From: Allium sativum
Lineage: Eukaryota; Streptophyta; Magnoliopsida; Asparagales; Amaryllidaceae
Reading direction: 5' to 3'
DNA length: 64,000 nucleotides
Assembly: GCA_030737875.1 (NCBI GenBank)
Contig: CM060910.1
Coordinates: forward strand, 631,767,303 to 631,831,302
The notes beneath the pieces are model-generated. The model saw nothing but the letters and a program-made list of their open reading frames with translations, was not told the origin of the DNA and did no database searches. Each line of letters begins with the position of its first letter. The first letter of the stretch is position 1. The translations under genes were made by a program, and so were the position numbers. Positions 13,423-24,260 of this stretch are shown here, in pieces.

Positions 13423-16400
13423 ACATCGTAGCATGGAATGTTAGGGGGCTAAATGCTACAAACAAACAATTTGAAGTGTTTAAGTTCCTTAACAAATTTA
13501 GGCCATCTATGGTTGGCCTGTTGGAGAATAAGTTGAACAATAACATGATCATTACTTTAAAGAATAAATTACCTAGAAATTGGGATGTTTTGGACAACAA
13601 CTGTACAGGAAGTAAAGGCAGAATTTTACTAGTTTGGGACTCTAACATATGGAAGATAAATGTGGAAGCTTTATCATATCAGCATATATCTATAAAGGCA
13701 GATAATTCTGGTGGTTTATCATGCAAAATCATGTTTATCTATGCTATAACTTCCTTAATGATAGAGAAAAACCGTGGATGGATTTGGTCAATGAATCTAG
13801 CTTGGTTGGCATTCCATGGCTTGTGCTTGGAGACTTCAATAATATTTTATCGCCTAATAATAAAAAAGGGGATCCACTAGTCCGTTCAAACATATTGCGG
13901 GCCTTATTGATTGCATTTCCAATGCTGGTTTGATGGATATTCCTATAGATGGCTTTAAATATACTTGGAGAAAAAAGGGCGTAGCCATAAAAATTGATAA
14001 TGTCCTCTGCAATCATCTTTTTATCGATGTTTTCCCTGATCTAAATGCCTATGGAGTTTCTAATCCCATTAGCGATCATATTCCGATATGTGTAAATTTT
14101 AAGAAACTCAACTATTGGAACAAAAATGTGCCTTTTAGATTCATTAACTCTTGGACCTTTAAGGAGGGGTATAGAGACACTTTCTACTAGGCTGTTGATT
14201 ATATGAGACTTTCTTTTATTCAAGGATCAAAAATTTACAGGTTTCAATTTTTTTTGAAAATTTGTAAATTCTTTCTCAAGGGATGGAATTATATCAGTCT
14301 AAAAGATGGAGATAAGCTAAAGGCTTTGGAGGAAAAGTACAAGATAGCTCTTGCTGAGATTGAAGACAACCCAACTAATGAGAATAATTTTGATAAACTC
14401 AAAGAAGCTTATAATAATTGAAAAGATCAGTGTCATATTGATGCTTGCAATGCAAAACATAAAGCTAAAATCAATTGGCTTACTGAGGGGGATTCTTGCA
14501 CCAAATTTTTCCATACTAAAATGTCCTTAAGGAAACATATAAACAACTGGAGTAATTTGCTGATGCGAAATGGGGAACTTGTGCATGATGTAGACATTAT
14601 TGAACAAGAGGTTAATATTTTTAATTCTGATACACCTATGACTAATTCTTTTCCTCCTATTAATTTCATGACTATCATAAATGACAGGGGACGAAAGCAT
14701 TTGTCTGAAGAGGTTAATTTGGAGGAAATTCGTAAAGCTGTGTTCTCTATTCCTGATGATAAAAGTCCGAGGCCTGAGGGTTTTACCACTAAAATTTTCA
14801 AATTCCATTGGGAGGAGCTTTAACTCAACATTCTATAGATGATACAAGAGATGTTTTCTACTGGTAAACTTGCTAAGGGAATAAACCATACTTTTATAAC
14901 TTTAATACCCAAAGTTGATAAACCCAGTGGTATATCCGACTATAGACCCATATCTTGCTGTAATGTCATTTATAAGATTATATCTAAAGTTATATGCAAT
15001 AGAATCAAACCTTACCTCAAACATCTGATCTCTGATAACCAATCAGCCTTCATCCTGGGTAGATATATTGCTGAAAATATTCTGCTAGCACGCGAACAAA
15101 TTAGATATTTTAATCAGAAGGGAAGTGGGAAAGTTTGCATAAAATTGATCTTCAGAAAGCATATGATATGGTTAATAGAAATTTCATTTGTCATATGCTG
15201 ATGAGAATGGGTTTTCCTATTAAAATTGTGTGCATCATTAAAACTTGTATTACAACTCCTACTTTTTCTATTTTGGTCCAAGGCAGCCCCAAAGGTTTTT
15301 TTACACAGTAATAGAGGTCTTCGGCAAGGAGATCCTCTTTCTCCTTACCTTTTCTATGTGGCTATGGAATATTTTTCTATTCTTATGTTCAAAGTAGCAG
15401 ATACTAAGATGATTCAGCCTATATATAATCAAGTGCCTACTATTACCCATTTAATTTACGCTGATGATTTGATGACTTTTGCCAACGCTAAGGCTAGTGG
15501 GATTATGGCGATTAACTCCATATTAAACATTTTAAAGGAAAATGCAGGACTTAAGATTAATAATTTGAAATCCAAGGTTTTTCCAGTAAAGGGGTCAACA
15601 ATAAAAATATATTACTGCAGGAGCTGAATATGTATGAAGGCAGTTTACCAGTTAAATATCTTGGTGTCCCCCTTTCTAATAATTATCAACATTTTTCAGA
15701 TTGTGGCGAGCTTATTGATTAAATAAGAGGAAAGATGGACAGCTGGGATTATCGACTATCGATGGCAGGTAAAATTGAATTGATCAGAACTGTTTTCACC
15801 CCTATGGTTATCACTAGATGTTGACTTACCAACTGCCAATGGCAACGATTGACAAGATTAATAAGCTTCGTGCAAATTTCATATGGGTAGGTAAAAGACT
15901 CAAGATTGCGTGGGACAAGATGTGCACTCCTAAATCTAAAGGAGGGATGGGGTTACATAATTTTAAAGATATTAAAACAGCTGCAGTCCTTAAACTCCTA
16001 TGGCATTTTGTTAGTGGAAACAGTCTGCGGAAAAATTAGACGATGACAAGATACTGCTCTGGAAAACTCTTTTGGGTGATGGATATTGATATCAACTGTT
16101 TTGGGACATGGAAATCAATTCTTAAACACAGATAGAAAAGTTTGCGATGCATTAATCGATGCATTGTAAATGGGAACGACACTATGTTATGGTTTGATCC
16201 ATGGATAAATAGTGGTATTATGGTGAAAATGCTCGGATGGGATCATCTAAGTCTGTTTGGATGCGACGATTATAAGGTAAACTATATTATTCAGCATGCG
16301 GAACTTAATCCATACTGCCGACCTGTTGCTCGACAAATCTCATCACAAATAAATGAGGTAAATCTACAGACTAATGGGGATGCCGATTACTGAACTTGGT

Positions 16401-17005
16401 TAGACAAAAAGAATGGTTTCACGTTTTATTTCGCTTGGGATATTTCTAGAAGTCACGACAGTGAACCAATGTGGTGTAAAATAGTGTGGCACTATATAAA
16501 TAGTCCAAAAATGTCTTTATGTCTCTACAAGACCATCCTTAATCGTCTAAGTACAAAAGACATTATGTTGAGTTGGGGATACGAGACTGATCCCGTTTGT
16601 GTCCTATGTAATGAAGAGTTCGAATCAAGGAATCACCTTTTCTTCCATTGCCCGTATTCAGCATATCTGTGGGTAAGATGTCGTCTTAAGCCGGGCCTTC
16701 CTCCTTTGCCTACGAGTACACTGCTGTTAGAGGACAAACTAACGATGTTGAAGAATTCCTTCAGTTCCGCTTCATTTAGACAAGATGCTGCTTTTTGTGC
16801 CATTACTTCCACTGTTTATCACATATGGAATGAGAGGAATTTACGTATTCACGGTAACCATAGATGGGACAAATTTCGACGCTGGAATTTCATTGAAATT
16901 GAAGTAAGATACTTACATGATAAATCGAAGAGGATGAAGAACCGAAGCCATTTAGATATTGAAATTGGAGAACGTTGGGGTGTTCATCTTCGAGATGCGG
17001 GTTAA
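13419..17005 (+). pseudogene. LINE2 ORF2: endonuclease / reverse transcriptase / zf-RVT, broken
   Basis: ORF2 nicks target DNA and reverse-transcribes the element RNA. Its ATG (13419) overlaps the ORF1 stop as ATGA. The APE-type endonuclease starts MNIVAWNVRGLN, has VGLLENKL and LVLGDFN patches and ends with SDHIPI (about 14074). The RT block shows DKSPRPEGF (about 14762), SDYRPISCCNVIYKI (about 14938), GLRQGDPLSPYLF (about 15317) and an intact YADD (about 15459). The zf-RVT tail (16469-17005) has CVLC and HLFFHCPYSAYLW. Disabling changes include a frameshift near 13730, in-frame stops near 14188, 14419, 14821, 15721 and 16391, and further frame changes. Length and order are those of a complete L1 ORF2, so decay followed insertion of a full-length copy. 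Confidence 0.88.
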
Positions 17006-17348
17006 TTTGGGTTTTCGATTCAACGCAATTTTAGGGATCCAGAGTTTCATTTTGGGGAAGATTAAGTTTCGAAGTGGGGTTTACTCTTTTGGGTCCTGCT
17101 GTCTTATTTGCTTGATGGCACATGCCGGTTCGTGCTTTGTGCTTTTCCTTTAGATACCGGTTTGTATTGATATATTTTGGGTATTATCGGTTGGCAGCTG
17201 AATTGTTGTATTGCTGACCTTGCACTTTTTGTACCTTTTATTGATTCGTTGTCAGTAAAGCACCGCACTCTTTTTTCTCGACTAGTTCTCACGCTGAGTT
17301 CTAGTTTGGGTTTTTAACAAGGCGGTTTACCCGTTTTCAAAAAAAAAA
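17006..17348 (+). other. LINE2 3' UTR and poly-A tail
   Basis: Non-coding tail of about 330 bases ending in a ten-base A run. The last 60 bases before the A run match the terminal region of LINE1, which fixes the family 3' end. Confidence 0.75.
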
Positions 17349-17359
17349 TTAATTATTTT

Positions 17360-18739
17360 CAGCAAGTAATTTCCTTTATGTTATATACCTGATTATTTCA
17401 GTAAGTAATCCAATTTGGTCTTTGAAGTATTATACTTCATAGAATTTTTTAATTTATAAATGCTTCAACTTGGGTTTTAAGTACAGAATTGGAAATAACA
17501 TCTACAATTTATAAATGCTTCAACTCTGGTACATTTCTAAAACATCTTTTATTATATCTTGTCTCAATAAATGTTGGAGTAAGAGTGTCTTGATTGCATA
17601 TTTGCTTAATTGATGCACTTGGTAATAAATTTAATCAAGATTTTCCACTAGAATGTTGCATCTGAAATGATAATGAATATTTTGGATACTTGATTGAACT
17701 TTTTAAGAGTTCTAATGTTTCTTATTGGTTGCTACTGAGTAATTTGCCAAGATATTGCTGACCATTATATTAGTTGGTTTCAGCTAACAAATAATACTAA
17801 AGAAATTCAAATCATTATACAAAACTACTGAAATGTTGTTTTAATGAAGTTATTGTTAAACAATTTTGATGCAAGGTACTTATGACATTGGAGCATGTAA
17901 ATTTTGATGCCAAGTGCTTATGACAATTTATTCTAGGATAGTTCTTTGCATTCTACTTTGATGGTGAGCGAGCTGATCCTGCAGCTGCATACCAAGCTAT
18001 ATCTTGCCTTACAATCTCTCAGCTTTGGTAGAAGGTACGCCTTCCATTGATATTTTCCAAACTTTATATCCCATTGTATGTTCTCGTTTGGCATAGTATT
18101 TGGGGGATAGGCTATTAGCCATCCATTGGCTAAGATTATGTCTTGTGTTTTGGAATCGTGCTTAATGAGATACTGCCATTCATGTAGTAATGATGCTAGG
18201 ATATATGCATGCTCATGAGTTTAACAAAACTAAGTATATGTTTAAATACATTACTTAATTTAGTAAAAATGAATCATGAGACCTTTTTTTTCCAGACCCA
18301 TTTTTGGGACAAATTTGGACATGGTTGGGTTTGGTACCTGCATCAAGACAGACTTTCGTTTTAGTTATTATTATTATTATTATAACTGTATGTAAAGTAT
18401 CTATTATTATGTTTTTTGTATTAAAATTAAGAAAACCACAAACCGACATATATACATTTTTTTAAAGAATCACCAAAGAAGTTTATTGCCTAGACCAAGT
18501 TTTACACACAGACAACACAGGCATACCTTATACATTGTTATTCCATATATGTATTTTTATAAATAATAACAATCACTCAATGACTCGCCATTTGCAAAAA
18601 TGTAGGGTGCCACATAATTTATGAAACTTGCTCACCGTTCAAGTACACAAATGGATAATTAAAAGAAGGCTGACCATTGAATGATTGTGCAGACAAAACA
18701 TTAATTGAGTAACTGAAGCCATAGAACTTAGAGTAGATT
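17360..18739 (+). other. CACTA-1 interior, right of LINE2
   Basis: AT-rich and mostly featureless. One exon-like island at about 17938-18030 reads FYFDGERADPAAAYQAI in one frame and ends with a stop. It is not recognised and may be another piece of the same captured gene as the islands at 10115-11339. A (TTA)n run lies at 18365-18380. Confidence 0.35.
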
Positions 18740-18967
18740 TCAGAATTTCTTGTGAACATCTAGGCTTTCCACCGTATCGAGATATTGCTGAAGCTTTTTT
18801 ATCCGATCCATGCAATCTTTGTCTTCCACATTCAAGGTAATGGCCCTTGCATCTGCACCTGGACCTTCAAACTGAATGGGACTTGAAGATTGAAGCTTTC
18901 CGTCATAACAACTTGTAAGCTTTTCCTCTAAGTCAGTAGTAGCAGGATAAAGAGAAAGTTTTAACAT
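18740..18967 (-). pseudogene. unidentified terminal-exon-like fragment in CACTA-1
   Basis: A 75-codon open stretch on the minus strand with strongly coding-like composition, containing GPGADARAITLNVEDKDCMD and ending LDVHKKF followed by a stop. It begins with ATG, but the upstream context is AT-rich and not promoter-like. It is charged and probably helical, with no membrane segment. Opposite in strand to the other CACTA-1 fragments, so if captured it came separately or was inverted. I do not recognise the family. Confidence 0.4.
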
Positions 18968-19259
18968 GCATCATGAATAGGTTGAAGGGATAAATATGTT
19001 TGTTTTTAACATGCATCGTAAATAGGTTTGTTTTCATAAGTTTGTACGATGTTGTATGACGTTTGTTAATGAATTTATGTAAATTTTGTCCACGGATATT
19101 GTATTCACATTAATTTATGAAAATGATTAATAATTATATTTTCATATGTTAGTTTCTAGTTTGATACGATGTTATGTATATTGTTTAGTTGAAATAGGAT
19201 GAAACGAGTGTATATTATTGATATAAATATTGTAATGGAACGTGACAGTAGTGGAATAA
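18968..19259. other. CACTA-1 AT-rich spacer
   Basis: No gene or RNA seen. A short direct repeat (tttaacatgcatc and following bases) occurs at about 18960 and 19006. Confidence 0.4.
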
Positions 19260-19657
19260 AAACATCAGGAACTAACGACAGCGTTTATATAACGCTGTTA
19301 GTTCCATGAAAAGACAAAGTATATTCACTGTAATATCATAAGAAAAACGTTGTGAAATATTAGTAACAGTGTTTATAATCCGCTGTTGAAAATGGAAGCA
19401 ACACACACTTGAAAACTATTAACATCTCATTATAAACGCTGTGCATAAAGTATTAACAGCTCAGAAAAAATGTTGTGCATAAAGCATTAACAACATAGAA
19501 AAAACGCTGTGAAACTCAGTTTTTAATAGTGTTTATTTTTTGCTGTTGAAAACTAGGGGCCTACGACCGCATGTCGTTATACAGCATTCAAAATAATGTT
19601 GTTGTATCATATTACAACGTTCTTCAAACGTTGTTAAAAGTGATTTTTCTTGTAGTG
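19260..19657. repeat. CACTA-1 right subterminal repeat array and terminus
   Basis: At least eight copies in both orientations of a 9-12-base motif around AACGCTGT / CGCTGTTG / AACGTTGTT lie between 19278 and 19640, immediately inside the terminal repeat ATTTTTCTTGTAGTG. Such subterminal arrays are the hallmark of En/Spm-type elements. Confidence 0.75.
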
Positions 19658-20486
19658 TATATAAATTTCAACTCTATTCTTTAATATTTAAATATAAATT
19701 AAACCGGTTTTCTAAATCTAACTTAAAATTTTTATTATCCTAAATCGTCGATTATTTCATAACTCAGTTGTAAATTCATTTACAAACTCAACTTCTATAT
19801 TAAATTCCAATCCCTGTGGAAATACATTATATTATATTATAAAATTCGATATAATCAAATTTCAGTTATAAATCCTTTTGATTTATCTCAATTCAGATTA
19901 CATTCTGAATTCTAGAATAAAATTCGTCGTTCCCTTTTTTTTGAAACCATTTCCGATTCCCTTTTAAAATTCATACTTAAAATTAAACTTCGAAATTATC
20001 CTATGATAATTTATTTCCCTTCATTTATAAACATCTTTTATAAATTTAACTACTTGTTTTTATTTTTCGAACAAGTTAATATCTCTTAGCCCATTCGAAA
20101 TTCAAATTCTATTTTCAGAAAAAATAATTTTCCTTTTTAAACTCAAATCCATCCCTTTTCTTTTTCATTCAAATATATTTTATGGTATTTAAATACCAAT
20201 TATTTAGGGTCGGTGTTATTTAAACATCCAGAACACACAATCATCGATCACAGGTTTTCTAACACATCATATATGATAATATATATGAAAACAAACAATA
20301 AATAAATTTGGGGAATCCAGTTGGATTCCTCCAACCTGTTTTCCCTGCGTCCACAGATGCTAGATAACATAAATAATACCCATCCTGCTTCAAGGCAGGA
20401 TGTCGCGGTATAGAAGGTCATCCACTATATATATTGTAGGGCGCATAGGGTCATCCGCTAATGGTACTACGGGAAATATCCAATAC

Positions 20487-20487
<1 letters not shown>

Positions 20488-20521
<34 letters not shown>
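20488..20521. repeat. (CATA)n-(TA)n microsatellite in LTR-A
   Basis: A short tetranucleotide run of catacatacatacat passes into about ten TA dinucleotides. Simple repeat; no function implied. Confidence 0.8.
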
Positions 20522-21939
20522 ACAGCCACAACCACCAAGCCTAAATATAACTGATATATATAATAGCCATAATTCATCAATAATTTTCAATGCATCCAAA
20601 CAGTCAGCAAACTGCATACAGAAATTATTTAAAATAAAAATTCATTTATAATAAAATTATAAACGGATCCAGAGAGTAAGATTACTCACCTTGAATTTTT
20701 ATTTGCAATCCATTCCAGTTTCTTTTCAAATTTAAATCGAACAATGTTCGATTAAATTTAAAATTCTTGTTAACTCCAACAAATCCCAAACCCGATTCCA
20801 TTGCAAGCTTTTGCCAATTCAAATCCAACGTAATCAATTTCATTTGATTCTGGAAATATATAAGAAGGTTATACATTTTATAATTTAACTATATATATTT
20901 ATGTGTGATAAAATTAATTTTGATTCTGGAAATGTCTATATAAACGATCGCCCCAGGTTGTTGTTAACTATCGAGGTCCACAATCACCCATCGCGCACAG
21001 ATTGAAAGCCAAAGGATTGGAAAGCAAGACAACTGAATTCAAAAATTTTGATTTTAATTATGGAGCACGGCCATTTTTTATTTGATTTCGAAGCTTTTTG
21101 ATCGAACTGAATGAATGGAAAAAATAGGGATAGCCGTGATTTGTAAAGGGGAGGGTGCCACCAATTTTTTTATTTGAAGCTTCTATCTGACTTGCAAGAA
21201 AAATGGGGGAGGAGCGACATTTTATTTTTGCCTAAAACTTGAGAATGGATTTGCAGAAGTGCGAAAATAAAAGGATTAAAATGGGGGGATGTCGCGTTTA
21301 TATAGATGAGAGGAGGAGTTAATAGGTCTGCGTAATGTACAGTTTTAGGTGATAAGTTAGGTTGGCTCAGGTATAAGAAATTAAATTTTGATTTGAATTC
21401 GATTTGATTTCAAGCTTATCCGATAAAATTTAAATAGTTTTAAAATTGATTTTAATAATATAATAAACCCACGAAACTTACGCGTGAAGTTACAAGCTCA
21501 AATGACCAGAAATGAGCACCAATCGCAGTGAAACTTGACACACTGCTATGGTTTGACGTTCCAGACCCAATAAAATTAGTTTCATTGAAAACCGAGGTCG
21601 TTTGAAAATTAGCTATTTTCACGTACCAATTTAAATTGATATAATATTATTTTAAATTCAAAACAGACAACTCCCCGATAATAAATTATTATTATTATTG
21701 TTTATATTTCAAACAGAATTTATATTAACCATCAGAATCGTTTCGATTCAGTTTTAAATTCGTATTCAATTATTCTCGTTTCCGTATTGCGATTATTCAA
21801 TATATTCAAAATAAATTGTATATCGATTATTTAATCGATAAACTCAATATAAAAAAACATTTATATTATCAACTCGACAGTTAAAACAGTATTAAATGTT
21901 TAAAATTAATCGACCAAAAATCTGTATCGTTACAATGAC

Positions 21940-22793
21940 AATTCCGTCTTTTCAATTGAATCTTATAATCTTTCATAAATTGTTGAAAACAATATAGTTT
22001 AGTGCCCTACCAATCTAAAAAAGAGCTTATCCAAAGCTGAGTAAAAACAATTCAGATATCCTTCATTGTAATGCCAAGAGTCAACATATTTGAAAGGAAT
22101 GTTTTTCTTTAGCGAATTATCAATTTTGAAATTTATATAGATAGGGGTGTGATCACTTAAAGGGTTAGCAATGCCAAATGCATTTAATTCAGGGAATTTA
22201 TCCATGCACATGTGATTACAAAAAACCTTATCAATTTTTGTAGCTACTCCTTTTTTCTCCATGTATATTTAAAACCAGCAATCAGAATTTCCATAAGCCC
22301 AGAACTTACAATGCAATTAATAAGCCCTGACATATATCTAAAAGGGACATTAGCTCCTCTTTTTTATCCTTCAAAGATGTAATATTATTAAAGTCCCTTA
22401 GAACTAACCAAGGCAAATTTACCTGTATAGCTTCTTTAAAGATCTCAATCAAAAGCTTCTCTCTATCCAAGAGGAAATTGCTAGCATAAACATATGTCAA
22501 TCCCCCCACATTTTCCGCAATAAGAGAAATATGTTGATAGGATTTATTCTCCAAATGAACAGAAAAAACTTTAGAGTCCCAAAGAATAAGAATTCTACCC
22601 CTGCGTCTACAATCGTTATTATCAGCAGTAGACCAATTTGTTTGTAACTTTGTTTTGGCTTTCACTATCATGTCATCATTCAATTTATTTTCTAACAGAC
22701 CAACAAAAGATGGCCCGAAATTATTAAGGAACTTAGCGACTTCAAACATTTTATTCGAAGCGTTAAGTCCCCTAACATTCCAGTTATATTCAT
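21940..22793 (-). pseudogene. LINE1 ORF2, 5' part: APE-type endonuclease
   Basis: N-terminal endonuclease of the same ORF2 that continues at 2612-5133. The start ATG (22793) overlaps the ORF1 stop as ATGA, as in LINE2. A one-base loss a few codons in shifts the frame. The main frame (22749-22306) carries VGLLENKLND and PWLVLRDFNNI, where the usual Gly-Asp of the GDFN patch has become Arg-Asp. A second frame (22262-21999) carries the catalytic SDHTPI. The segment stops where LTR-A was inserted. Confidence 0.82.
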
Positions 22794-23030
22794 TTAACTT
22801 TACTTTGGATCCTTGTTGCTACTTTAGGAGGAGCAATAAAGTTATTTGTTTTAGACTTTTCCTTTGTATTTTGATTATTTGCAGGTTCAATTTCATTATA
22901 GAATTGTTTGTTCCTCTCCACAGTTGTTGACACGTCATCTTCTTTTGTAGGTGGAATAGGATACTCTTCAGTAATTTCAATGTGCTGAACAATCTCCTCT
23001 CCCTCAGAGTCAAACCATTCTTCACTTTTC
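22790..23030 (-). pseudogene. LINE1 ORF1, C-terminal fragment
   Basis: About 80 codons, acidic then basic, ending VATRIQSKVK before TGA. It parallels the end of LINE2 ORF1 (VSTRSQSKFK). The 5' end coincides with the element's truncation point at 23030, so the DUF4283 and zinc-knuckle parts were never present in this copy. Confidence 0.8.
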
Positions 23031-23037
23031 AACTTAT

Positions 23038-23849
23038 ATATAGCTTGAATTAAATATATGTAGCAATAGTTTTATTAAATACTCAAAAAAGAGATGTGAA
23101 ATTCATCAACGCGTTGGCATTTCCGTCTTCCTTTCTGACTAAAGCAGAAGTTTTGCTTCCATTTTCTTGTTCATTTAATTTCAAGTTCTTTAGCAAACAA
23201 CTAATGATACGTTTACGATGCTTTTACGATGAAAGATGTATTTAAATGAGATTTTTTAGCGTAAAAGATTGATAAATGGGGTATGCGTTTGCGGCTACGA
23301 ATGAGATATTTGAGCTAGGTTTTTTTATTGATGATTCTTAATTTAATTGTTATACTTGTTTTTTTATTATGTTATATGAATTTCATAACTATAAATAATA
23401 CACATCACTACAAACTCGAATTCAGTTAAACAAAATAGATGTATCTAAATTCAAATACTATAAAAATAAAAAAACTACAAAAATAAACCAAACAAACTAG
23501 TGGCGACTATGAAACAGACCTAAATGATTTCTTTATTAGGGGTATCTTCACCACATCAGATATCAAGAAATAATTGCTAAAAACAAATATAATCTTCTAC
23601 CTTTAAATACTACTACCATTAGACAAAATAAAATAATAATGCAATAAACCATTGAAAAAAATCCACTATGATCAAACAAACCTCCGTCACTTGCCAACTT
23701 GAGCTGTCATGGTTGACCGGTCTACTACATCCAGGTTGAGTAGGCGTGGTGTCTCCAACTATCCAATTACCATACAATGCTCGATCAGCCTATTATGTCA
23801 AGGTTGAGAAGGTGAAGTTGATAGTATATCATACTTGCAGTTATCATTT
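23038..23849. other. AT-rich spacer
   Basis: No gene recognised. Short repeated bits (tacgatg...tttacgatg near 23215) only. Confidence 0.4.
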
Positions 23850-24260
23850 GTTATGCAACTTTTAAATAACTTATCCAACTCCCTGAATTTTTGTGGAGGA
23901 TTTTTCCTTTATTTCCTATATTGGCACACTGGCCTATCACGCCAATCCTCGGAACCCTCAAGCATACCATGATCTATCTCCTTCCATTGCCTACCGTCTA
24001 TCGTTAGCAATTTATTACATTCATTCCAAGATGCTTTAGAATGTACCATTTATTTTTCTTTTGTTTCCGTGACCAATCAAGGTTAAAGAAGCCATTGAAT
24101 TGTGAAACCATAGTTTAGTAAAGTCTGCTAATGGAATGCACTTTGTTCGCTAATAAATCTTACCACAAATCAATTAATGCTTTCTCGCGTTCGTACATCT
24201 ATAAAGTTGCGGGCTGGGTGGAAGTAGAAGCGGTAGCACAACCAGAAGATTGCGCCACGA
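23850..24260 (-). pseudogene. Myb/SANT-like (Myb_DNA-bind_3) coding remnant
   Basis: Translating the minus strand with a few frame changes gives, in order, an Ala/Ser/Thr-rich leader (about 24260-24200), a patch QFNGFFNLDWS-K-KNKWYILKHL (about 24110-24040), WNECNKLL-TIDGRQWKEIDHG (about 24030-23970), EDWRDRPVCQYRK and, after a stop, KFRELDKLF (about 23870). The order 'F..G...KNKW..LK...W....L......W...FR...L..LF' is that of Myb/SANT-like proteins found in PIF/Harbinger ORF1 and in plant L10-interacting Myb proteins. Stops and frameshifts make it a pseudogene. I cannot tell a transposon gene from a host gene remnant. Confidence 0.45.

Larger units (their letters stand above)
11394..17348 (+). 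mobile_element. LINE2: near full-length L1-type LINE inside CACTA-1
   Basis: About 5.95 kb non-LTR retrotransposon with ORF1 (DUF4283 and zinc knuckle), ORF2 (endonuclease, RT, zf-RVT), a 3' UTR and a terminal A run at 17339-17348. Target-site copies are TTAGTTATTTT (11383-11393) and TTAATTATTTT (17349-17359), 10 of 11 matching, next to the A tail as expected for target-primed insertion. Both ORFs carry several stops and frameshifts. It belongs to the same family as LINE1. Confidence 0.88.
8084..19657. mobile_element. CACTA-1 (En/Spm) transposon carrying LINE2
   Basis: The left terminus CACTACAAGAAAAATTGC at 8084 and right terminus ...ATTTTTCTTGTAGTG ending at 19657 form the classic inverted repeat. 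A 3-bp duplication TAT (8081-8083 and 19658-19660) is the CACTA length. Without LINE2 it is about 5.6 kb. I find no TNP2- or TNPA-like transposase, so it is non-autonomous. Its interior carries exon-like fragments of unknown origin, which suggests captured host sequence. Confidence 0.88.
5134..21934 (-). mobile_element. LTR-A: coding-free giant LTR unit (about 5.2 kb net), split by CACTA-1
   Basis: Ends are TG...CA: TGTAATGGCCCG at 5134 and ATCGTTACA at 21934. Flanking 5-bp copies are GTGAC (5129-5133) and ATGAC (21935-21939), one mismatch. In its own orientation it starts TGTAACGAT on the minus strand. It is collinear with LTR-B and LTR-C: shared blocks include gcagtggaa (about 5260), the 'gagtttaggg-taaaacaa-aaactc' phrase (about 5465), 'cctcgaaggccgaa-ccaacatcagat' (about 6855), 'gaactaccgcgc' (about 8015) and 'agtaag-tactcacc' (about 20675). 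I see no internal second copy of its ends and no coding capacity, so a solo LTR of an unusually long-LTR family is the simplest reading. Confidence 0.7.
2181..23030 (-). mobile_element. LINE1: 5'-truncated L1-type LINE, split by LTR-A
   Basis: Minus-strand non-LTR retrotransposon of about 4.0 kb once the insertion at 5134-21934 is removed. Its 3' end is the poly-T run at 2181-2186. The adjoining 3' UTR (about 2187-2270) closely matches the reverse complement of the 3' UTR of LINE2 (about 17281-17338), so the two copies belong to one family. The 5' end falls inside ORF1 at 23030 (5' truncation). A 7-bp duplication AACTTAT flanks it (2174-2180 and 23031-23037). The two halves show continuous homology to LINE2 across the LTR-A insertion. 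All ORFs are broken. Confidence 0.85.
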
